From Herpetosiphon gulosus (GTDB lineage Bacteria; Chloroflexota; Chloroflexia; Chloroflexales; Herpetosiphonaceae), in the NCBI RefSeq assembly GCF_039545135.1, contig NZ_BAABRU010000008.1:62001-126000 (forward strand): 64,000 bases of DNA, given 5' to 3'. Every line of letters starts with the position of its first letter. The first letter of the stretch is position 1. This document shows positions 10,612 through 17,340 of this stretch, piece by piece. Under the pieces are notes generated by a model. That model was not told the DNA's origin, made no database searches, and saw only the letters and a program-made list of their open reading frames with translations. A program made the position numbers and the translations under genes.

Positions 10612-10706
10612 TGGGTGTCTCCAGTAAGTGGTTCGTCGTTCGAGCATTGTTCGGTAGGTCGTCCTGAACGTGGACATTAACGCCCTTCCATGCTCGATAC
10701 AAGCTA

Positions 10707-11312
10707 CTAAGTGCCAAATCCATTAATGATGAGGTCGGCTGCGATGTCGGGGACGGTGTCCCAGTGGTCGGCAAGGATGCGGTCGCCCATGATATGCTCG
10801 ATCATCAGGCCCATGATCATCCCGGCAACGGCCCGGATAGTCAGCTTGAGCGCGGTTGGGCTAAGGTTGTGACGGACGGCGTGGTCGGCCAGCATTGTTT
10901 CAGCGAGGGTTAGGGTTGGCTCAAGGATCTGGGTATAGTACATGCCGCGTAACTCCTCGTTGACCATCATCTCCGAGAGGACAATGCGGAACAATGCGAA
11001 GTTGTCGGTTTTTAGGTCTGTCCAGGGGTGCTGGAGCATGGTACGGATAATCGTCGGCATATCGCCGTCGGTGGCCTCTAACGGGATGCTATCAGCCAGC
11101 ACAACGGCCTTCATACGCTCGAAAATGCCCATCAGGATGGCAGTCTTGGTTGTGAAGTAGGTATAAATCGTGCCTTCGGCGATGCCGGCCCGTCGAGCGA
11201 TATCGCGCGTTGTGGTCGCGTGGAAGCCTTTTTCGGCGAACACTGCGGCAGCGGCATCCAAGATCTGGTTAGTGCGTGCGGCGATGCGTTGCTGCTGGAT
11301 TGGGTCAATCAT
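10707..11312 (-). CDS. TetR-family transcriptional regulator
   Basis: A 201-residue repressor. The N-terminal helix-turn-helix (residues 28-50, TTRDIARRAGIAEGTIYTYF) is canonical for TetR, and the C-terminal two-thirds form the ligand-binding helical domain. It lies 95 nt upstream of the glycosyltransferase on the same strand, and the pair probably forms an operon. Three half-sites at 20-bp spacing lie directly upstream and are the likely autoregulatory operators. The ligand may be the acceptor or product of the glycosyltransferase (inference). It shares the higher GC content of its partner. Confidence 0.92.
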   Translation of the reverse strand: MIDPIQQQRIAARTNQILDAAAAVFAEKGFHATTTRDIARRAGIAEGTIYTYFTTKTAILMGIFERMKAVVLADSIPLEATDGDMPTIIRTMLQHPWTDLKTDNFALFRIVLSEMMVNEELRGMYYTQILEPTLTLAETMLADHAVRHNLSPTALKLTIRAVAGMIMGLMIEHIMGDRILADHWDTVPDIAADLIINGFGT

Positions 11313-11349
11313 CTAGATTCCTCCGATACCTGCGACGCGCTGAGTAAAG

Positions 11350-11395
11350 ATGAGTGGTTACTCATTTAAATGAGCAATCACTCATCTAAATGAGT
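11350..11395. promoter_or_regulatory. Tandem TetR operators
   Basis: Upstream of the TetR start lie ATGAGTGGTTACTCAT (11350-11365), a 16-bp inverted repeat, and ATGAGCAATCACTCAT (11370-11385), the same with one changed base. A third half-site ATGAGT follows at 11390-11395. The left halves fall exactly every 20 bp, about two helical turns, suiting side-by-side or cooperative binding of TetR dimers. Confidence 0.7.
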
Positions 11396-11399
11396 ATGA

Positions 11400-12288
11400 A
11401 GTATGCGCTGGTGTTTGTCAAGGGGGAGTGTCACCATAAGGCGTTTAGCTGCGATGCCAGCAACACGATGAATTGTAGCGCTGTCGCTGCTAATTAGAGC
11501 ACATTTGTGCCATAAAAACCCATCGACGAAATCATAGAGACCTCAAAGCATGCTGGATGATGGGTATTGTGGTACGATTTCAGACTGAACAGATGTTTAA
11601 TGCAGAAAACTAGGAAAATCTGCGTTTAACTCCATGGTGGTCTTGCGGTACTACTGGTTCAGAGTTGCAAGGATAGGAGGAGTATTGAACTATCGGATGC
11701 ACCAGCGAGGCTGTTATGCCCAAACGTACTGGCTGTGCCTACGTGGCAACAACTCCAAATGCAGATTACCGGCCCAAACAGTATCTCTATGAACTCATTT
11801 GCCCCATTGGCTTAACTGAGGATTCGGTCGCCGACCGCGCCATCAAAACCACCGTGCGCGATCATCACCTATCACCTTGACCATTGGCGTGCCAATGGCC
11901 TTCTTGGCTTGGTTGCGGCTCCCACGTCCCTCCAGCATGCTGCTCGATTTGGTCGCCTTTGTGTTTGCGCTCAAGGCCGAGCATCCCCCGCTCAGGCCCA
12001 TGAACTGGCCACGATTTGTTTTATCAAACATCTAGTATCAAAACCATTCGGCGCATGCTCGCGCCTCGCCCAATACCGCCATCGGATACCCTTTGGGTGA
12101 TTGGTCGGTTGACATTCGCTATCTCGATATGAAGCGTTTGCGTGGCGGCAATAGTTACTGTATTAATGCCCGCAGTATTGGAGAGAAAGGTTGTTTGTTG
12201 AATCGTGAGTGTACCATTATCGACTAGCTTACGCTGATTACCTCGATTATGCTAGATCATATGTGGATATTCAACCAGCAACACTGGT
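11400..12288 (+). pseudogene. Possible decayed coding sequence
   Basis: No intact gene is seen in about 900 nt. Residual open frames exist on the + strand. One is 54 codons from ATG 11716 to TGA 11880, beginning MPKRTGCAYV. Another, in a different frame, runs from about 12063 to TAG 12227 and includes GYPLGDWSVDIRYLD and NARSIGEKGCLLNREC. Their composition looks protein-like, but no family is recognised, so they may be remnants of a frameshifted gene. The stretch lies beside the GC-rich island, as debris from an insertion would. The evidence is weak. Confidence 0.25.
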
Positions 12289-12340
12289 TTTAACGCAGCG
12301 GCGCAGAGAAACATTTAATTCTCTGCGCCGCTGCGTTAAA
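12289..12340. repeat. Perfect 22-bp inverted repeat (AACGCAG-GCGCAGAG family)
   Basis: The arms 12289-12310 and 12319-12340 are exact reverse complements around an 8-nt A/T loop. The arm belongs to the dispersed TTTAACGCAG(A/C)GGCGCAGAG family. A similar hairpin lies at 15341-15395, and single arms occur at about 16691, 16970, 23402, 32047 and 58207. It is followed by CGTGATTGCAA and GATCTCTAGCCCCTGA-type repeats up to the ohr stop. Confidence 0.9.
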
Positions 12341-12415
12341 GCTGTTTAATTACTTGGGAGCTTTACGCTCTTCGTGATTGCAAACGTCTAGCCTCTGATC
12401 TCTAGCCCCTGAACC

Positions 12416-12841
12416 CTACTTTACAATCAACTCAACCTCGATATTGCCACGGGTTGCGTTGCTGTAAGGGCAAACGGTGTGGGCTTTTTCAACCAAGGCT
12501 AAGGCAGTTTCACGCTCAACCTTGGGCAAATCGACAGTCAAGGTAACGGCCAAGCCATAGCCACCTTGGGCATTGGCCCCAAGGCTGACTGTGCCAGTCA
12601 CGCTTGAATCAGTTGGATCGGCTTTGGCATGTTTGGCGACCAAACTTAAAGCACTGTGAAAACAGGCAGCGTAGCCAGCCGCAAACAATTGCTCGGGGTT
12701 GGTCGCGCCGCCAGGCCCACCTAACTCTTTGGGCGAGGCAAGATCGAGCGTTAAGCTGCCATCAGCTGCGGTTACTTGGCCCGTGCGTCCGCCCGTTGCC
12801 GTCATTGTGGTCGTATATAAGGTTTTAAGTGCCATAATCAT
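12416..12841 (-). CDS. ohr: Organic hydroperoxide resistance protein (Ohr)
   Basis: An OsmC/Ohr-family thiol peroxidase of about 140 residues that reduces organic hydroperoxides in the cytoplasm. The two reactive cysteines are in AACFHSAL (about residue 61) and HTVCPYSN (about residue 126). The N-terminal GG..G pattern and ATNPEQLFAAGYAAC are typical. The start may be ATG 12841 or ATG 12835 (MALKTLY); GGAG lies 4 and 10 nt from them. It is transcribed divergently from ohrR, and the palindrome between them is the expected peroxide-responsive operator. Confidence 0.95.
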   Translation of the reverse strand: MIMALKTLYTTTMTATGGRTGQVTAADGSLTLDLASPKELGGPGGATNPEQLFAAGYAACFHSALSLVAKHAKADPTDSSVTGTVSLGANAQGGYGLAVTLTVDLPKVERETALALVEKAHTVCPYSNATRGNIEVELIVK

Positions 12842-12881
12842 CTATCTCCAAAAACATACTAGATTTATATTGATAACAATC

Positions 12882-12897
12882 ATATTGTATGCAATAT
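12882..12897. promoter_or_regulatory. Probable OhrR operator
   Basis: ATATTGTATGCAATAT is an inverted repeat (ATATTG/CAATAT) within an A/T-rich stretch between divergent ohr and ohrR. It resembles the A/T-rich palindromes bound by OhrR-type MarR regulators. Its placement suits repression of both genes. Confidence 0.65.
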
Positions 12898-12958
12898 AAT
12901 TTGTCAACAGCTAATTTTCGTGCTACGGTGCTTGAGTTATATAAACAGGAGGCCAGCG

Positions 12959-13408
12959 ATGAACTTGGAACAACAGGGCTTATTGTTGGAGCAGCAATTG
13001 TGCTTCGATGTCTATGCGGCCTCGCGAGCGATCAATAAGGCTTATCGGCCACTTTTAGAAGCCTTGGGCTTAACGTACCCTCAATATTTGGTGATGTTGG
13101 TGCTGTGGGAGCATGAAGCCCAGACCGTCAAACAACTCGGCGAACAATTACAACTCGATTCAGGCACGCTCTCGCCATTGCTCAAACGACTTGAAAGTGC
13201 AGGCTTTTTGCAGCGTCAACGCCGTGCCAGCGACGAACGTGAAGTTGAAATTCAATTAACCGAAGCAGGCCAAGCCTTGCGCCAACAGGCCAGCAATGTA
13301 CCAGCCTCAATTTTTCAGGCAATTGGCTTAAGTGCTGCTGAATATCTACAGCTTAAGCGTTTGCTACGCCAAGTGATGGCTTCGGTTGAAGCAAATCTCC
13401 CTGATTAG
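12959..13408 (+). CDS. ohrR: OhrR, MarR-family organic peroxide sensor
   Basis: A 149-residue winged-helix repressor that releases ohr when its cysteine is oxidised by organic hydroperoxides. The sensing cysteine is Cys15 in EQQLCFDVYAASRAINKAY, as in one-cysteine OhrR proteins. The recognition helix region is LDSGTLSPLLKRLESAGF (about residues 64-81) and the wing contains RRASDEREVEIQL. The frame opens 13 codons earlier, but ATG 12959 follows GGAGG. It is divergent from ohr. Confidence 0.95.
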   Translation: MNLEQQGLLLEQQLCFDVYAASRAINKAYRPLLEALGLTYPQYLVMLVLWEHEAQTVKQLGEQLQLDSGTLSPLLKRLESAGFLQRQRRASDEREVEIQLTEAGQALRQQASNVPASIFQAIGLSAAEYLQLKRLLRQVMASVEANLPD

Positions 13409-13450
13409 GGATGGTTAGTTTTGATAAACTTGATTCAATCGATCATGATC

Positions 13451-13496
13451 ACCACCCCTCCGCCCCGCCTCAAGGCGGAGAACGCAGGTGGTTTTC
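13451..13496 (+). terminator. Possible ohrR terminator hairpin
   Basis: An outer ACCACC/GGTGGT stem (13451-13456, 13487-13492) encloses a CCGCC-TCAA-GGCGG hairpin and is followed by TTTT. It lies 43 nt after the ohrR stop. It may also be a diverged member of the CCCCTC-type intergenic element family. Confidence 0.45.
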
Positions 13497-13622
13497 ATCC
13501 CCCTGCACCCCCTAAAGCACAATCATTGGATAGCTATCGCACAATAGCGAATCTGCAAAGAGATGTTTGACGAAGTGCTTTTGATCGAAATGCGACGGCC
13601 CCTACGATCAAACCATCTATGG

Positions 13623-13671
13623 TATAATCAAGGCCCGTACTGATGATATTCAGTGCGGATTTTTTATTTAA
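13623..13671 (+). promoter_or_regulatory. pyrG promoter -10 and leader attenuator
   Basis: A consensus TATAAT (13623-13628) is followed within 7 nt by a 9-bp hairpin (CCGTACTGA with TCAGTGCGG, one U-G pair, 6-nt loop) and a T-run (13659-13670). The structure ends 16 nt before the pyrG start, with AGGCCCG at the expected transcript 5' end. A terminator this close behind a promoter suggests CTP-dependent attenuation, as known for pyrG in Firmicutes. No good -35 box is visible, so the alternative is a terminator of an upstream transcript. Confidence 0.55.
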
Positions 13672-13686
13672 CGCGGAGCACAGTAA

Positions 13687-15291
<1,605 letters not shown>

Positions 15292-15309
15292 TTGGTTGTT
15301 GATTGCTGG

Positions 15310-15342
15310 AGATCGGGCTAGCAATAGCTCGATCTTCATTTT
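15310..15342 (+). terminator. pyrG terminator
   Basis: An 11-bp stem (15310-15320 with 15325-15335, one G-U pair) with a GCAA tetraloop, followed by TCATTTTTT. The same hairpin, joined to the same GCGCAGAG repeat arm, is found inverted at 32047-32094 behind the MFS gene. Confidence 0.88.
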
Positions 15343-15395
15343 TTAACGCAGAGGCGCAGAGCGTTTAATATTTTCTCTGCGCCGCTGTGTTAAAA
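15341..15395. repeat. Inverted repeat pair of the GCGCAGAG family
   Basis: The arms TTTTAACGCAGAGGCGCAGAG (15341-15361) and its near-perfect reverse complement (15375-15395) form a hairpin directly after the pyrG terminator. The ATGAAGG-type (TTCATCCTTT) repeat follows to about 15437. Beyond it, up to 15557, no gene is seen. Confidence 0.85.
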
Positions 15396-15557
15396 CTACC
15401 CTTTCATAATTCATCTTTCATAATTCATCCTTTTATCTCTCAGTCTAAGGGCTTAGAAATTTCCGCCCGACGACTGATGCCAGCCTGCTTAACAGCGCTT
15501 ATAGTTAGCCCATCACCAAATCAGATTCGATTGCAACATAGGAAAGGAACGAGCACC

Positions 15558-15716
15558 ATGCGACGGCTACTCACCAATCCACAACCAAAACGCCAGTCAA
15601 GCACACATTACTCGCCAATAGCCCACATTTGTGGCTCATTGCGTAATGTAGATTTAGGCTATGGTTTTGCTGGCGAGATGAGTTTGACGAAGGATGGATG
15701 GCGACCAATAGTGTGA
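15558..15716 (+). CDS. Small hypothetical ORF (52 aa)
   Basis: A 52-codon frame beginning MRRLLTNPQPKRQ, with an AAAGGAACG-type ribosome site about 10 nt upstream. It is basic and hydrophilic at the N-terminus and resembles no family I recognise. A strong hairpin terminator lies 28 nt after its stop, so it could be an independently transcribed small protein or a leader peptide for the next gene. Coding is not proven. Confidence 0.35.
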   Translation: MRRLLTNPQPKRQSSTHYSPIAHICGSLRNVDLGYGFAGEMSLTKDGWRPIV

Positions 15717-15743
15717 CGTGTACTGACACACGCTAGTGCTATG

Positions 15744-15774
15744 GTCGTCACAGCAGTGACGACTATTTTGTTTT
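15744..15774 (+). terminator. Intrinsic terminator before the 15791 gene
   Basis: A perfect 8-bp stem GTCGTCAC/GTGACGAC (15744-15751, 15756-15763) with an AGCA loop, followed by TATTTTGTTTT. It ends only 16 nt before the next start, so it may act as an attenuator for that gene. Confidence 0.8.
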
Positions 15775-15790
15775 AGCTAGAGGTTTGCTC

Positions 15791-16261
15791 ATGACGCTCG
15801 AAGATCCTACCCGCATTGATATTGTTGCGGGTTCACTCGACCCCGCCCGCCCTGGGTTGGATTTATGGGTCGTGGACACTGGTTCAATCAGTGATGACAG
15901 CCTCCGCTATCGTTTGCTGATTGCGAAAGTCTTGATCTATGCCAATTATATTGCCAGCCCAATGTTTACCGTTCAACATCCTAAGATTAAGCGCTCCGAT
16001 GTTTTGATTCGGGTGGTTTGCTTAACTGCCCCAACCAAAACGATGCGCGACGTAACTGGGATTGTTTCATGGTTTGATCAAACCTTGCGTGTGCCTGTGG
16101 TGGTGGAAGATGCCGCCAAGGTTGCCAAGCGCTTGGATGCCTGCCAAGGCGAAGTTCGCCGCTATGTACGTAAGGTGTTGGAATTGGCGCAGATTGAGAC
16201 AGCGCCCGAACCAACATCATGGCGCTTGCCATGGCGCGGTAAAGCCAAAAAGCCCGCTTGA
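15791..16261 (+). CDS. Hypothetical protein (156 aa), DUF6572-like layout
   Basis: No firm family. The protein starts with a compact alpha/beta pattern (IDIVAGSLDPARPGLDLWVVD, then a helix RYRLLIAKVLIYANYI) loosely reminiscent of DUF6572 proteins. The second half is helical and basic and ends WRGKAKKPA. It looks cytoplasmic, with no signal peptide. ATG 15791 follows AGAGG at 7 nt and is preferred to the TTG at 15785. A terminator-like hairpin lies just upstream. Confidence 0.6.
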   Translation: MTLEDPTRIDIVAGSLDPARPGLDLWVVDTGSISDDSLRYRLLIAKVLIYANYIASPMFTVQHPKIKRSDVLIRVVCLTAPTKTMRDVTGIVSWFDQTLRVPVVVEDAAKVAKRLDACQGEVRRYVRKVLELAQIETAPEPTSWRLPWRGKAKKPA

Positions 16262-16306
16262 GGGAGAGAACGAGCGGAGCAGGAATTAACCAATAGTTTG
16301 AGGTAT

Positions 16307-16496
16307 CGCTAGCCAATGATCGATTTCATCATCAATGGGTTAGCGCTTGTGGGAGAGAATCAACAAACTGGCGAGGTGAAGGATTTACAATTTAGCCAGC
16401 TTCCTCGCCAGCTTGTGGGAGACAAGTGAGAGTTTGCTGAGGTGCTTGTGGGACATACTTCGCTTGAACCACGAAGTTCCACGCCTTTTCCTCAGC
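16307..16496 (+). other. Three consecutive hairpins with a shared CTTGTGGGA motif
   Basis: Hairpin 1 is CGCTAGCC (16307-16314) with GGTTAGCG (16338-16345). Hairpin 2 is CTGGCGAGG (16368-16376) with CCTCGCCAG (16403-16411), perfect, with an inner GAAG/CTTC. Hairpin 3 is GCTGAGG (16436-16442) with CCTCAGC (16490-16496), enclosing GTGGGA/TTCCAC and ACTTCG/CGAAGT. CTTGTGGGAGA directly follows hairpins 1 and 2, and CTTGTGGGA lies just inside hairpin 3. This repeated design suggests a structured transcript upstream of the Ro60 locus. No known RNA family is recognised. Confidence 0.5.
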
Positions 16497-16533
16497 AGCC
16501 CTGACCGTTCAGCATACCGATTGAAGGAGTCGT

Positions 16534-16620
16534 ATGCCGCTACCAGAGGAACCAAACAATGTTAACGTGGCGAATGTGGGCTTTAATCAGCCGCTTCTTG
16601 GAACCCTTGTAACACCATGA
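16534..16620 (+). CDS. Very small ORF (28 aa) with strong ribosome site
   Basis: A frame of 28 codons, beginning MPLPEEPNNVNVANVG and ending LGTLVTP, preceded by GAAGGAG 5 nt upstream of the ATG. It is acidic/neutral with no membrane segment. It lies between the three-hairpin region and the tRNA-like RNAs. The good ribosome site is the only support. Confidence 0.3.
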   Translation: MPLPEEPNNVNVANVGFNQPLLGTLVTP

Positions 16621-16639
16621 TCGTCTCGTGATAGATCTT

Positions 16640-16806
16640 GACGAAGGTGAGGGCTATAACCGCGAAGAACGCGAAGATCACGAAGAAGGTTTTAACGCAG
16701 AGGCGCAGAGCATTTGGTTATCGGAATATTATGAGGGTTTTGTACTGGTGACAGGGATTCAGGTAACTCACTGATCCCCAGCCCCTAAACCCTAATCCCT
16801 AAACGT
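16640..16806. repeat. Repeat-filled intergenic stretch
   Basis: No gene is seen. It holds CGCGAAGAACGCGAAGATCACGAAGAAGG-type units (about 16660-16688), a TTTAACGCAGAGGCGCAGAG arm (about 16690-16710) and a TGATCCCCAGCCCCTAAACCC run. All are members of families repeated across the window. Confidence 0.7.
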
Positions 16807-16941
16807 GAGCATATAGTTTAACGGCAGAACATCAGGATGTGCTTCGGCACAGTACTTCGACAACTCTTCCTCAATTTGAGGTGATCGTGGGAGTTACTTC
16901 GTTAGCCTGACGTACAGGTTCGATTCCTGTTATGCTCACCA
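16807..16941 (+). ncRNA. tRNA-like RNA with expanded anticodon arm (element E1)
   Basis: A tRNA body in normal order. The acceptor GAGCATA (16807-16813) pairs perfectly with TATGCTC (16931-16937), followed by discriminator A and an encoded CCA (16939-16941). The D arm is GTTT/GAAC with a GG-containing loop. The anticodon stem is TCAGG (16832-16836) with CCTGA (16906-16910). The T arm is ACAGG-TTCGATT-CCTGT. Instead of a 7-nt anticodon loop, 69 nt lie between the anticodon-stem strands (16837-16905), folding into hairpins including GTGC-TTCG-GCAC and CCTC-AATTT-GAGG. The inserted sequence shares CAACT..TCCTC..GAGGTGAT.GT.GGAG.TACTT with E2. It is either a tRNA with an insert or, given the Ro60 gene 400 nt away, a Y-RNA-like tRNA mimic. 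Confidence 0.75.
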
Positions 16942-17081
16942 ATGTGATCCACGAAGGGCACGAAGAAGGTTTTAACGCAGAGGCGCAGAGAGGAAGGCGC
17001 TTGGCTATTGACAGCATCTGTGGGCTTGGTTTCATCCTTCATCCTTCATCCTTCATCCCTCATCCTTCATCCTTAAACTTC
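16942..17081. repeat. Repeat block between the two tRNA-like elements
   Basis: It consists of GATCCACGAAGGGCACGAAG, a TTTAACGCAGAGGCGCAGAG arm (about 16970-16990) and tandem TTCATCC(C/T) units (about 17031-17075). All are dispersed intergenic families, and they fill the whole space between E1 and E2. Confidence 0.85.
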
Positions 17082-17189
17082 GGGCCTATAGCTCAGTTGG
17101 TAGAGCAAACTGCTTCTACGTCAACTTCCTCGTTCGCGAGGTGATAGTAGGAGCTACTTAGGTCGCAGGTTCGAGTCCTGCTAGGCCCG
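17082..17189 (+). ncRNA. tRNA-like RNA with expanded anticodon arm (element E2)
   Basis: A tRNA body in normal order. The acceptor GGGCCTA (17082-17088) pairs perfectly with TAGGCCC (17182-17188). The D arm is GCTC/GAGC with an AGTTGGTA loop, the variable loop AGGTC and the T arm GCAGG-TTCGAGT-CCTGC. No CCA is encoded. The anticodon arm is a long irregular hairpin: AACTG opposite TACTT is poor, then CTTCTAC (17113-17119) pairs GTAGGAG (17147-17153), then an internal loop, then CCTCG-TTCG-CGAGG (17128-17141). No standard anticodon loop exists, so it cannot decode unless the insert is removed. The hairpin shares a conserved module with E1. Confidence 0.75.
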
Positions 17190-17202
17190 ACCTATTGTGG
17201 CT

Positions 17203-17297
17203 CCATGGTCTAGTCGAATCAGCTGTGATGTAGTTGCCCAAACCAATTCACAGCGTTTGACCCGCAAGCGTGATTCGGGCTAGACCATGGTTTTTTT
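17203..17297 (+). ncRNA. Structured RNA with terminator upstream of Ro60, candidate Y RNA
   Basis: The ends pair in a perfect 11-bp stem (CCATGGTCTAG 17203-17213, CTAGACCATGG 17280-17290) followed by seven T. After a small internal loop the stem continues as CGAATCA/TGATTCG (17215-17221, 17271-17277) and encloses a GCTGTGA/TCACAGC hairpin (17222-17228, 17248-17254) and a TTTGACC segment. A terminal long stem with a small bulge, closed by a T-run and lying 43 nt before a Ro60 gene, is the arrangement expected of a bacterial Y RNA. Assignment is inferred; it could instead be a Ro60 leader attenuator. Confidence 0.55.
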
Positions 17298-17340
17298 GTT
17301 GAGAAGAGTCGTTTCCCTTCCTTATAACTTGGAGGTGGCC

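Noticed and set aside
17031-17075. CRISPR array from the TTCATCC repeats
   Set aside because: The units are 7 nt, directly tandem and without unique spacers. No cas gene is in the window.
16807-17189. Ordinary tRNA genes or tRNAs with group I introns
   Set aside because: No standard anticodon loop exists in either, the inserts (about 50-70 nt) are far too short for a group I intron, and none of its core elements is seen. They are reported as tRNA-like RNAs instead.
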